From CAZBRS01 sp964494475 (GTDB lineage: Bacteria > Myxococcota_A > UBA9042 > CAZBRS01), in contig CAZBRS010000020.1 in the NCBI GenBank assembly GCA_964494475.1, positions 1 to 64,000 of the forward strand: DNA of 64,000 nt, in the 5' to 3' direction. The stretch's first letter is position 1. The number at the start of each line of letters is the position of its first letter. Shown in pieces: positions 27,302-35,818 of the stretch. The notes under the pieces were generated by a model. The model saw nothing but the letters and a program-made list of their open reading frames with translations. It ran no database searches and was not told the DNA's origin. The translations under genes and the position numbers were made by a program.

Positions 27302-28458
27302 TCGCCACCCAGCCAGCCCTTGCGCCGGAACAGCCACAGGAGCGTGCCGGCGACCGTCGCCATGAGCGCGAGGGCGAAGGGGTACCCCAGGAACCAGCGC
27401 AGCTCGGGCATGTTCCACCCCGATGTGTCGGGGTCGAAGTTCATGCCGTACACGCTGGCGATGAACGACAGGGGCATGAAGATGGTCGAGATGATGGTGA
27501 GGACCTTCATCACCTCGTTCATGCGGTTGTTCACGCTCTCGAGGTGCACCTCGGCCAGGGCGGCGGTGAGCTCGCGGTAGCTCTCGATGAGGTCGATGAC
27601 CTGCACCGCGTGGTCCTGGCAATCGCGCAGGAAGAGGCGCGTCTCGGCCTGGAACACCGTGGTGTCGTCGTCGCGCACCAGGGTGGCCAGGGCGTCGCGC
27701 AGGGGCCACACCGAGCGGCGCAGGGCCACGAGATCGCGGCGCAGCGTGTGCAGATCGCCCATCAGGCCCTTGTCGGGCCGGGTCAGGATGCGCGCCTCGA
27801 GCTCCTCGACGCGCTCGGCGTAGTCTTCGAGCACGGGGAAGTAGGCGTCGATCACGGCGTCGAGCAGCGCGTAGGCCAGATAGTCGGACCCGGCCTTGCG
27901 GAACTTGCCCTTGGCCTGCCGGATGCGATCGCGCACCGGGCCGAACACGTCGCCGCCCGGCTGCTCCTGGAACGTGACGACGAAGCCGGGGCCCACGAAC
28001 AGGCTGAGCTGCTCGGACTTGAGCCCACCGTCGCAGGTGAGCATGCGCGCGATGGCGAACACGTGGCCGGGGTAGGATTCGGCCTTGGGGCGTTGGGGCG
28101 GGTTCAGCACGTCCTCGAGGGCCAGGCGGTGCAACCCGAAGCGCTCGCCGAGCACGCGCACCACCTCGGCGTTGCCGAGCCCGTCGACGTTCAGCCACAC
28201 CACGGGCCACTTGCCCACGAACTCGGCCAGATCGTTCACGTGGGCCAGCGGGCGCTCCTCGAACGCGTCGGGGCCATAGGCCATGAGCGCGAACTCGGGG
28301 GCCGCGGCGCCCGGCTGCGCGACCAGCCCCTCGTGACCCCGGCCCGCGCCCTTGGACTGACCGGGGCCGCAGAACAGGTCGAACAGGAACTCCTTGCGCC
28401 GCGCGCGCAACGCCGCGCGCTGCTCGACCAGCCGCTTCTGCTGGGTTTTGCGGGCCAT
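27298..28458 (-). CDS. corA: CorA-family divalent metal ion transporter
   Basis: This 386-residue protein is a homopentameric Mg2+/Co2+ (or Zn2+) channel of the inner membrane. It shows a large cytosolic N-terminal domain (LALEDVLNPPQRPKAE), a long helix with many Arg/Glu, VNNRMNEVMKVLTIISTIFMPLSF leading into TM1, and the signature GMN (residues 338-340), followed by TM2 and a basic tail. The ATG at 28458 has GAGGAG six bases upstream; an earlier in-frame ATG at 28485 lacks one. It overlaps the proposed tamA TTG by 4 bases and is probably first in the corA-tamA-tamB transcript. Confidence 0.93.
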   Translation of the reverse strand: MARKTQQKRLVEQRAALRARRKEFLFDLFCGPGQSKGAGRGHEGLVAQPGAAAPEFALMAYGPDAFEERPLAHVNDLAEFVGKWPVVWLNVDGLGNAEVVRVLGERFGLHRLALEDVLNPPQRPKAESYPGHVFAIARMLTCDGGLKSEQLSLFVGPGFVVTFQEQPGGDVFGPVRDRIRQAKGKFRKAGSDYLAYALLDAVIDAYFPVLEDYAERVEELEARILTRPDKGLMGDLHTLRRDLVALRRSVWPLRDALATLVRDDDTTVFQAETRLFLRDCQDHAVQVIDLIESYRELTAALAEVHLESVNNRMNEVMKVLTIISTIFMPLSFIASVYGMNFDPDTSGWNMPELRWFLGYPFALALMATVAGTLLWLFRRKGWLGGD

Positions 28459-28525
28459 GGGGAACTCCTCGTCGCGGGCGGGCACGATGGTACCCCGTCA
28501 CGCACGCGAGGGCAATCCGCGACTC

Positions 28526-28555
28526 GTGACAACCGGGCGCGCCTCGTGGGATACT
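28526..28555 (+). promoter_or_regulatory. Candidate promoter of the GH38 gene
   Basis: GTGACA (28526-28531) and GATACT (28550-28555) are 18 bases apart, about 28 bases before the ATG. Both boxes are imperfect. Confidence 0.35.
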
Positions 28556-28583
28556 CCGGGCAATCGCCCGTCGGGGAGGACCC

Positions 28584-31500
28584 ATGCCTCGCGTCGGCCT
28601 CGCGCTCGCCGTACTGCTCGCCTTCGCCGCACCTTCCCGCGCCGCCGCTCCCGCCGAGCCCACGCTCTACGTGGTGGCCGCGTCGCACCTCGACACCCAG
28701 TGGTGGTGGACCATCCAGGAGACCATCCGGGATCTCGTGCCGGCCACCTTCCGCGACACGTACCCGCTCTTCGACGCGTACCCCGACTTCACGTTCAGCT
28801 GGGAGGGCGCGTTCCGCTACCGGCTGCTGGAGGAGTACTTCCCCGAGCTGTTCCTGCAGCTGAAGACGTACGTCGCCGCCGGGCGCTGGCGACCGGGGGG
28901 CAGCGCGGTCGACGCGGGCGACGTGAACGTGCCGAGCCCCGAGTCGTTGATGCGCCAGTTCCTGTATGGCAACGGCTACTTTCGCGAGCTGTTCGGCGAG
29001 GGCTCGGTCGACGTGTTCCTGCCCGACTGCTTCGGCTTCGGCTGGGCGCTGCCCACGGTGGCGGCGCACTGCGGCCTGAAGGGCTTCTCGACGCAGAAGC
29101 TCACCTGGGGCTCGTCCGTCGGCATCCCGTTCCCCGTCGGGTTCTGGCGGGGCCCCGACGGGCGCGGGCTGGTCGCGGCGCTCGATCCGGGCTCGTACGC
29201 GGCCGACTTCTCGAACGACCTCTCCGCGGACGCCGGCTGGCTCGCCGCGGCCGAGCAGTCGGAGGCGCTGTCGGGCCTGCCGGTGGCCTTGAAGTACTTC
29301 GGCGTGGGCGATCGCGGCGGCGCCGTGCACGAGAGCTCGGTGCAGGCCCTCGAGGCCTCGATCGCGGGCACGGGGCCCTTGAAGGTGAGGAGCACCTCGT
29401 CCGACCAGCTGTTCCGCGACCTGTCCGAGGCCGACGTGGCGAAGATGCCGGTGCACGACGGCGAATTGCTGCTCTACGCCCACGGCACGGGCTCGTACAC
29501 CTCGCAGGCCGCCATGAAGCGCTGGAACCGCGCCAACGAGCGCCTGGCGAACGCGGCCGAGCGGGCCTCGGTGGCGGCGGCGTGGCTGGGGGGCGCCGAG
29601 TATCCCCACGCGAACCTCACCGACGCGTGGTGGCGCTTCTTGTGGCACCAGTTCCACGACGACCTGACGGGCACGGGCATCCCCGAGATCTACACGTTCT
29701 CGTGGAACGACGAGCTGCTGACCCAGAACCGCTTCGCGGCCGAGCTGACCGAGGCCGTGGGGGCCGTGGCGCGGGCGCTCGACACGCGCGTCGAGGGCGT
29801 GCCGCTGGTGGTGTACAACCCCCTGGCGTTCGCGCGCACCGACGCGGTCGAGGCCGTGGTGCGCTTCCCGAACGGAGCGCCCGAGGCCGTGCGCGTGGCC
29901 GGCCCCGACGGCGCCGAGGTGCCCGCGCAGGTGCTGGAGCGGGGCGAGGGGTGGGCGCGCGTCGTGTTCGTCGCGACCGCGCCGTCGGTGGGCTTCGCGG
30001 TCCATGACGCACGTCCCGCCGCGTCTCCGATGCCCTCGGGCTCCCTGAGCGCGTCAGAGACCCTGATCGAGAACGACAACCTTCGCGCGGAGTTCGACGC
30101 CAACGGCGACCTCTCGCGCGTCATGGACAAGGGTTCGGAGCGCGAGTGGCTCTCGGCCCCGGCGCAGATCGCGCTCTTCGACGACATGTCGTTCGTGTGG
30201 CCGGCGTGGGAGATCCCCTGGGCCAATCTGTCGAAGCCTCCGCGCGAGGTGCTGGCGGGCCCGGCCGAGGTGCGCGTGGTGGAGCGCGGCCCGGCGCGCG
30301 CGGCCGTCGAGGTGACGCGCACGATCGCGGGCTCCACCTTCGTGCAGACGTACCGCCTGGTCGCGGGCAGCCGTCGCCTCGAGATCGTGACCGACCTCGA
30401 CTGGCGCACCAGGCGCACCTTCGCGAAGGCGGTGTTCCCGCTGGCGACCCCGAACCCCGAGGCCACCTACGACCTGGGCCTGGGCGTCATCCGGCGCGGC
30501 AACTCCACGGCCACGCTGAACGAGGTGCCGGCCCAGCAGTGGGCCAACCTCACGCTGCCCGACGACAGCTACGGCGTGGCCGTGCTCAGCGACTCGAAGT
30601 ACGGCTGGGACAAGCCCGACGACGGCACGCTGCGCCTCACCCTCGTGCACACCGCCATCAGCCCCGATTTTCACCACGACACGAACGATCTGGGGCACCA
30701 TCGCCTGGCCTATGCTCTCTACGGCCACGAGGGCGACTGGGCTCACGGCACCGTTCGCGAGGCCGAAGGATTCGATCAGCCGCTGCTCGCGTTCCAGGTT
30801 CCGGCGCACGAGGGTACCTTGGGCCGGGGATGGTCGATGCTGTCGGTCGAGGGGGGCGGGGCCTCCGTGATGGCCGTCAAGCGCGCCGAAGGCTCCGACG
30901 AGGTGATCGTGCGCGTGCGCGAGACCACCGGCGAGGGCAGCGCCGGGGTCCGCGTGGACGTGGGCGACGGCGTGGCGGCCGCGCGCGAGGTCGACGGTGC
31001 CGAGCAGCCGAAGGGGGAGGCCACCCTGGTCGATGACGACCTCGCAGCCAATCTGTCGGCCTTCGAGCCGCGCACCTTCGCGTTGACGTTGAGGCCGCCC
31101 AACGGCGCCGCGCTGTCGTTGCCGGACTCCCGCCCCGTCACGTTGGCCTTCGACACCGACGTGGCGAGCCGCAACGACGCGCGCGAAGACGGCGCCTTCG
31201 CCGACGGCGGCGTCGCGCTCGCCGCCGAGCTGCTACCGGACGAGGTCACGCACCGCGGCGTCCGCTACGTGCTCGGCTCGACCGAGACGGGCGCCGACAA
31301 CGCCGTCACCTGCCGCGGCCAGCCGATCTCCATCGCGCCCCAACCCGGCGACCGGCTGTACGTGCTGGCCGCCGCCGACGTCGACGTGACCGCCACCTTC
31401 CGCGTGGGCGAGGCTGAGCAGATCGTGCCCGTGCAGGCCTTCACGGGCTTCCTCGGCCAGTGGGACAGCCGCGTCATGGCCGACGGGAAGATCGAGTTCG

Positions 31501-31985
31501 ACCCCGCGAAGTACACGCCGGCCTTCGTGAAGCCGGCCGAGGTGGCCTGGTACGGCGCGCACCGCCATGCGGCGGGCCAGGACGAGCCCTACGTGTTCAC
31601 CTACCTGTTCCGGTTGGTGCTGGCCATCCCCTCCGGCGCCACGACCCTCACGCTGCCCGACGACCCGCGCATCAAGGTGCTGGCCGTGACGCTGGCGAAC
31701 GATCCGAACGGCGGCACCGTGGCCGCGTCGGTGCTGCACGACGGCTTCGACCCGCTGGCCCACGGGCTGGTGCCGGTCTACGCCGAGGGCCCGGATCGGC
31801 CCGACGTGGTCGAAGGCGTCGACGCGGCCGAGGCGGGCGCCGAGGTCGCGGAGGGCGACGACTCGGGCTCGGGCGGGGGTGGGTGCCAGGGGACCTGCCG
31901 CGCGCCCTCCGCAGGGGCCGGGCTGGCGTGGCTGGTGTTCTCGGTGGTCGTGGGGCTCGCCGTTCGGCGCTACAGCGTCTTCTGA
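28584..31985 (+). CDS. Secreted glycoside hydrolase family 38 alpha-mannosidase with MYXO-CTERM-like tail
   Basis: This 1133-residue protein has a signal peptide (residues 1-22) and a GH38 catalytic domain: HLDTQW (His35, Asp37, zinc ligands) and LPDCFGFG with the likely nucleophile Asp148. The WWRFLWHQFHDDLTGTGI segment is the third zinc-site region. The C-terminal half is the beta-sandwich part of GH38 (WDKPDDG, HTAISPDFHHDTNDLG). The enzyme cleaves alpha-mannosides. The C-terminus has an acidic linker, then Gly/Ser with two Cys (GGGGCQGTC), a hydrophobic helix and a short basic end, resembling MYXO-CTERM sorting tails. GGGAGG precedes the ATG. Its 3' end overlaps the subtilisin gene by 16 bases. 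Confidence 0.92.
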   Translation: MPRVGLALAVLLAFAAPSRAAAPAEPTLYVVAASHLDTQWWWTIQETIRDLVPATFRDTYPLFDAYPDFTFSWEGAFRYRLLEEYFPELFLQLKTYVAAGRWRPGGSAVDAGDVNVPSPESLMRQFLYGNGYFRELFGEGSVDVFLPDCFGFGWALPTVAAHCGLKGFSTQKLTWGSSVGIPFPVGFWRGPDGRGLVAALDPGSYAADFSNDLSADAGWLAAAEQSEALSGLPVALKYFGVGDRGGAVHESSVQALEASIAGTGPLKVRSTSSDQLFRDLSEADVAKMPVHDGELLLYAHGTGSYTSQAAMKRWNRANERLANAAERASVAAAWLGGAEYPHANLTDAWWRFLWHQFHDDLTGTGIPEIYTFSWNDELLTQNRFAAELTEAVGAVARALDTRVEGVPLVVYNPLAFARTDAVEAVVRFPNGAPEAVRVAGPDGAEVPAQVLERGEGWARVVFVATAPSVGFAVHDARPAASPMPSGSLSASETLIENDNLRAEFDANGDLSRVMDKGSEREWLSAPAQIALFDDMSFVWPAWEIPWANLSKPPREVLAGPAEVRVVERGPARAAVEVTRTIAGSTFVQTYRLVAGSRRLEIVTDLDWRTRRTFAKAVFPLATPNPEATYDLGLGVIRRGNSTATLNEVPAQQWANLTLPDDSYGVAVLSDSKYGWDKPDDGTLRLTLVHTAISPDFHHDTNDLGHHRLAYALYGHEGDWAHGTVREAEGFDQPLLAFQVPAHEGTLGRGWSMLSVEGGGASVMAVKRAEGSDEVIVRVRETTGEGSAGVRVDVGDGVAAAREVDGAEQPKGEATLVDDDLAANLSAFEPRTFALTLRPPNGAALSLPDSRPVTLAFDTDVASRNDAREDGAFADGGVALAAELLPDEVTHRGVRYVLGSTETGADNAVTCRGQPISIAPQPGDRLYVLAAADVDVTATFRVGEAEQIVPVQAFTGFLGQWDSRVMADGKIEFDPAKYTPAFVKPAEVAWYGAHRHAAGQDEPYVFTYLFRLVLAIPSGATTLTLPDDPRIKVLAVTLANDPNGGTVAASVLHDGFDPLAHGLVPVYAEGPDRPDVVEGVDAAEAGAEVAEGDDSGSGGGGCQGTCRAPSAGAGLAWLVFSVVVGLAVRRYSVF

Positions 31986-34480
31986 GCCGACCCGCCCTGC
32001 GACGAGGTGACGCGCACGAGGCCGGGCTTCGAGGCCAGCGTGACGGTCTTGGTGTAGACCCCGGCGCTGTAGGTCATGGCCAGCGGCGTGGCGGGCAGCC
32101 AGGTGGCGCCGCCGTTGTACGAGTAGGTGAGCTTCAGCGCGGCCGTGGGCGCCTTGGTGCTGGTGGCCTTGACCGTGAGCTGCTTCTTCTTGGTGTTCCA
32201 CGCGGCCGAGGTGACGACCACGGTGTCGGTGATCGGCACGGTGGGCGCGTAGGCCAGCGACGCGACCAGGTCCAGCTTGCCGTAGCCCCAGTCGTGGTTC
32301 GGCAGGTCGAGGCCGGCGTCGGCGTCGGAGTCGGTCTTGGCCGTCTGGGCCAGGTATTCGTAGGCGTCGGTCGTCACGTCGTGCCGCGCGGTGGCGTCGA
32401 ACACGGTGCGCAGGGCGTTGTCGTCGAGCTGGGGCGCGACCTGCAGCAGCAGGGCCACCGCGCCCGTGGCGTTCGGGCAGGCCATGCTGGTGCCCTGCAA
32501 CACGGTGGCCTCGAGGTTCGGCAGCACGCGGTTCAGCGCGAAGTGGTAGGGGCCGCCCGAGGCGTAGGGCACGGCGCGGTCCTGCCACTCGGCCTGGCGC
32601 GTGTAGTGCGAGAACGACGAGGCGATGCCCACGCCGGGGGTGGCGATCTCGGGCTTCAACACGCCGTCGCGGCGCGGGCCGCGCGCCGAGAAGTACGACA
32701 GCTCGCCCACGGCGAAGGGATCGTAGTAGCCGATGGGCGGATTGGCGTAGGCCTGGGTCCCGGCCGACGGCAGGTCGGTGGTCGCGTCGTAGTACGTCCA
32801 CTCGGTGCGGGTGGCGTAGGCGGCGGCGGCGATGACCCGGCCGGCGCTGGCCGGGCTGCCGATGGTCATGGCGTTGTCGCTCTCGCGGCCGCCGAAGCGC
32901 GGGGTGGCCTGGCGCGGCGCGGGCTCGGCCCGGAAGGCGCGCACCACGTCGCTGCTCACGCCGTACCACGCGTCGTAGTGCCCGCCGGAGGGGGTCGACA
33001 GCGGGATGATCTCGATCGTCCACGTGCCCTTCACGGGATCGACGCCGTAGTAGTCCGAGATCTCGACGTAGAGCTCGTGGTCGGCGTTGGTGTCGCTCCA
33101 GTCGAGTTGATCGCCGCCGTTGCCGACCAGGATGGCGCCCTCGGCCGTGTTGAAGCCGAAGTAGGGCTGGCCGGTCTTCCAGGTGTTCTTGTACGAGCCC
33201 GTGAGCGTGGGTGGATATTTCTTGCCGCTCGGGCTGGTCACGCGCACGCGGCAGGTGTCGGTGCCGGCGTACCAGGCGTCGAAGAACACGTACGAGCCCT
33301 CGCCGGTGGTGTCGGGCGTATAGGTCGGGAAGCGGAAGGTGATGGGGGCGGTGCTCATGGTGCCGTCGCCGTGCAGGCTGTAGCCCCACGCGAGCGGCGT
33401 CGACCAGTTGTTGGCGCCGGGGTTGCCGGCGGCCACGACCACCAGGCGACCGGAGCCCACCAGGGCGTCGAGGCTGCGCTCCTCGAGCGTGCTGCCGTCG
33501 TGGGGGCCGTAGTCGGAGCCCAGGCTCATGTTGATGACGGCGGGGCGACCGTACTCGGCCGCGCGCTTGAAGATGTAGTTGACCGCGTCGACGATGCCGG
33601 CGGTCGTGTTGCGCTCGCCGTCGAAGTCGAACTTCACGAAGATGATGTCGGCGCCCGGGGCCACGCCCGTGAGGCCGCTGGCGCTGCCGTCGCCCGCCGC
33701 GGTGCCCGTGACGTGGGTGCCGTGCCCGTCGAAGTCGCCGGCCGCCGGCTTGATGGGGCAGGCGGGGTCGTCGAGGGCCTCGAACGAGTTGGTGATGGGG
33801 TCCCACTCCGCGCAGGTGAGGAGGGCGTCGTCGAAGTCGGCCTGCGTGTACTCGTGGCCGTACGAGAAGCTCCAGCCGGCGCCGCTCGGCAGGCGATCGT
33901 CGTCGGTGTCGCTCTGGTCCCAGTAGTTCAGGATGCGCGAGCCGCCCGTGGCGTCGTCGACGAAGTCGCCGTGGGTCCAGTCGAGGCCCGAGTCGACCAC
34001 GCCCACGATCACGCCGGTGCCGTCGACGGTGCGGGGATTGTTCATGCCCGCGAACCGGCCGGGCTCGGGCTCGGCCAGCGCGTTCGAGAGGTCGTTCATC
34101 GGGTGCACGCGGTGCCCGGGCTCGATGCGGCCCACGTCGTCGCGCGCCTCGAGCGACCGGAGGGCCGAGACCGGCACCTGGGCGGTGATGAAGCCGGCCG
34201 AGAGCACCGAGTTGACCTCGGCGCCCAGGCTCCGCAGGTAGGGCAGCACCGAGGGGCGCGCCTCGAGGATGACGCTGGCGTAGACCTGCTCGCGCCCGGC
34301 CACGTTGCGCACCGAGAGGGTGACGAAGCCGGTGCGGTTCAGCTTGTGCAGCGAAGAACGCGAGGGCGTGGCCGTGGCGGCCGCGCGGTCGAGGTGCGAC
34401 GACAGCCGGCCGGCCTCGGCGGGGCCGACGGGCAGCGTCAGGGCGACGAGGGCCAGCAGAAAAATTCGCAGGTAGCTCAT
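31970..34480 (-). CDS. Secreted subtilisin-family (S8) serine protease
   Basis: This 836-residue protein has a signal peptide (about 1-23), an inhibitor-type propeptide and an S8 domain. The triad is visible: Asp163 in VVDSGLDW, His253 in DGHGTHVTGT and Ser665 in GTSMACPNATG; the oxyanion Asn353 lies in AAGNPG. The distance from Asn353 to Ser665 is far larger than in a minimal subtilisin. Residues about 385-510 form a beta-rich insertion (RVRVTSPSG, YFGFNTAEGAILVG, GTWTIEIIPL) with the look of a jelly-roll or P-domain-like module. A beta-domain follows the catalytic part to the C-terminus. Likely an extracellular degradative enzyme. Confidence 0.93.
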   Translation of the reverse strand: MSYLRIFLLALVALTLPVGPAEAGRLSSHLDRAAATATPSRSSLHKLNRTGFVTLSVRNVAGREQVYASVILEARPSVLPYLRSLGAEVNSVLSAGFITAQVPVSALRSLEARDDVGRIEPGHRVHPMNDLSNALAEPEPGRFAGMNNPRTVDGTGVIVGVVDSGLDWTHGDFVDDATGGSRILNYWDQSDTDDDRLPSGAGWSFSYGHEYTQADFDDALLTCAEWDPITNSFEALDDPACPIKPAAGDFDGHGTHVTGTAAGDGSASGLTGVAPGADIIFVKFDFDGERNTTAGIVDAVNYIFKRAAEYGRPAVINMSLGSDYGPHDGSTLEERSLDALVGSGRLVVVAAGNPGANNWSTPLAWGYSLHGDGTMSTAPITFRFPTYTPDTTGEGSYVFFDAWYAGTDTCRVRVTSPSGKKYPPTLTGSYKNTWKTGQPYFGFNTAEGAILVGNGGDQLDWSDTNADHELYVEISDYYGVDPVKGTWTIEIIPLSTPSGGHYDAWYGVSSDVVRAFRAEPAPRQATPRFGGRESDNAMTIGSPASAGRVIAAAAYATRTEWTYYDATTDLPSAGTQAYANPPIGYYDPFAVGELSYFSARGPRRDGVLKPEIATPGVGIASSFSHYTRQAEWQDRAVPYASGGPYHFALNRVLPNLEATVLQGTSMACPNATGAVALLLQVAPQLDDNALRTVFDATARHDVTTDAYEYLAQTAKTDSDADAGLDLPNHDWGYGKLDLVASLAYAPTVPITDTVVVTSAAWNTKKKQLTVKATSTKAPTAALKLTYSYNGGATWLPATPLAMTYSAGVYTKTVTLASKPGLVRVTSSQGGSAQKTL

Positions 34481-34510
34481 GGTGAAACCCGGGATTGGGT
34501 GGACGGCGCG

Positions 34511-34538
34511 AACATAGCGCCGCCGTTGCCCCTGGCAA
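34511..34538 (-). promoter_or_regulatory. Predicted promoter of the subtilisin gene
   Basis: On the minus strand, TTGCCA (34533-34538) and TATGTT (34511-34516) are 16 bases apart, about 30 bases before the start codon. Confidence 0.5.
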
Positions 34539-34584
34539 GCGAAAAAACGAACCGCCGCACGCCGTCAGCCCCTGAACGCGACCC

Positions 34585-34612
34585 TTGCGTTCGCGCCGAC
34601 GAACGGTATCGT
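34585..34612 (+). promoter_or_regulatory. Predicted promoter of the HD-domain gene
   Basis: TTGCGT (34585-34590) and TATCGT (34607-34612) are 16 bases apart, 19 bases before the ATG; a GGGGGG purine run lies between them and the start. Confidence 0.5.
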
Positions 34613-34631
34613 TCCCCAGAGGGGGGTTCCC

Positions 34632-35810
34632 ATGTCGCTCCACGAACTGAACGACTTCTTCGTGCTCTCGGCCAAGCTGCGCTACCAGCTCGACATCGGC
34701 GAAGACGGCCGGGCCAACATCCTGGCGCTCATCCTCGGGGGGGCGCGGCCGCCCGCCGACGACCAGCGCGTGCTCGTGGGCATCATCGACTACCTGTGCC
34801 AGGCCTACAAGCCGCGCATCCGGCGCCTGGGCACGCCGTCGGTGCTGCACCCGCTGCGCTCGGCCGCGCTGCTGGCCCAGGCCTCGGCTCCGCCCACCAT
34901 GCTCGACCTGCTCACGGCCCTGCTGCACGACAAGTTCGAGGACATCACGCCCAAGCGCTTCGCCCCCGAGGAGTGGCAGAGCCTCGAGGGCGAGTTCGCC
35001 GACCTGGTGGGCGGGCTCGACCGCGAGCTGCGCTGGTTCCTCATGGAGCGCCTCACGTGGCTCACGCGCGCCGGCGACGAGGAGACCTACAACGCCTACA
35101 TCGGCAAGCTGCTCGCCCGCACGCGCGTCACGCCCGAGCTCATGCGCGCCAAGCTGGCCGACCGCCTCGACAACACGCTCGACCTGCGCGTGGCGGTGTC
35201 CGATCCCATCGAGGGGGTCGACTTCTTCCGCACGCTCTTCGAGATCTTGTTCGTGAACGGCTACAAGGGCTACCACCCGGCCGAGCAGCACCCGGCCCGG
35301 GGCGCGTACGACGGAGCGCAGCGCCTGTACCAGCTGTTCAAGAACGCGGTCATGCTGTCGCTGGTGCGCCAGGCCGGCGACGTGACCCGCGACGAGGTCA
35401 CGCGCAAGCTCTTCGACGCGTTGGCGCAGGCCAGCATGAAGGAGGCCGAGCGCATCGCGCTGCACCTCTTCGGCTACCACCTGGCCGAGCTGAAGACCGA
35501 GCGCGTGCTGCTGCAGGAGACCATGGAGTACGCCCAGCGCGGGGGCCTCGACAAGGCCACGTCGCGGGGGCTGGGCGGGCGCCTCGACGGGCTGTTCGCC
35601 TCGCTCTTCGAGGCCGCCAACACCGACGCGCGCAAGCAGATCCTGTCCGAGCTCTACAACGACAAGCCGCGCATGCTCGAGGCCTCGGTGGCGTTCGTGG
35701 TCATCTTCCTGTCGTTCCTGGACGACCCCGAGTACTTCGTGCACAACGTGACCGAGCAGGGCATCCTGACGGGCGATCCCGACGGCGTCGACCTCGGCGT
35801 GGGCGTGTAG
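34632..35810 (+). CDS. RelA/SpoT-type HD hydrolase-domain protein (possible stand-alone alarmone hydrolase)
   Basis: In this 392-residue protein, residues 60-185 follow the (p)ppGpp hydrolase domain of RelA/SpoT: His73 (VLHPLRS), His99-Asp100 and Glu103-Asp104 (LLHDKFED), then Asp177 and Asn181 (KLADRLDN). Spacing within HD-xx-ED and Dx3N equals that of the Rel enzymes, so the Mn-binding and catalytic set is complete. No ppGpp synthetase, TGS or ACT domain follows. The C-terminal 200 residues are helical and unrecognised. It is longer than small alarmone hydrolases (about 180-200). It is transcribed alone from a divergent promoter region. Hydrolysis of ppGpp is inference; other nucleotides are possible. 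Confidence 0.75.
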   Translation: MSLHELNDFFVLSAKLRYQLDIGEDGRANILALILGGARPPADDQRVLVGIIDYLCQAYKPRIRRLGTPSVLHPLRSAALLAQASAPPTMLDLLTALLHDKFEDITPKRFAPEEWQSLEGEFADLVGGLDRELRWFLMERLTWLTRAGDEETYNAYIGKLLARTRVTPELMRAKLADRLDNTLDLRVAVSDPIEGVDFFRTLFEILFVNGYKGYHPAEQHPARGAYDGAQRLYQLFKNAVMLSLVRQAGDVTRDEVTRKLFDALAQASMKEAERIALHLFGYHLAELKTERVLLQETMEYAQRGGLDKATSRGLGGRLDGLFASLFEAANTDARKQILSELYNDKPRMLEASVAFVVIFLSFLDDPEYFVHNVTEQGILTGDPDGVDLGVGV

Positions 35811-35818
35811 CCGCGCCG

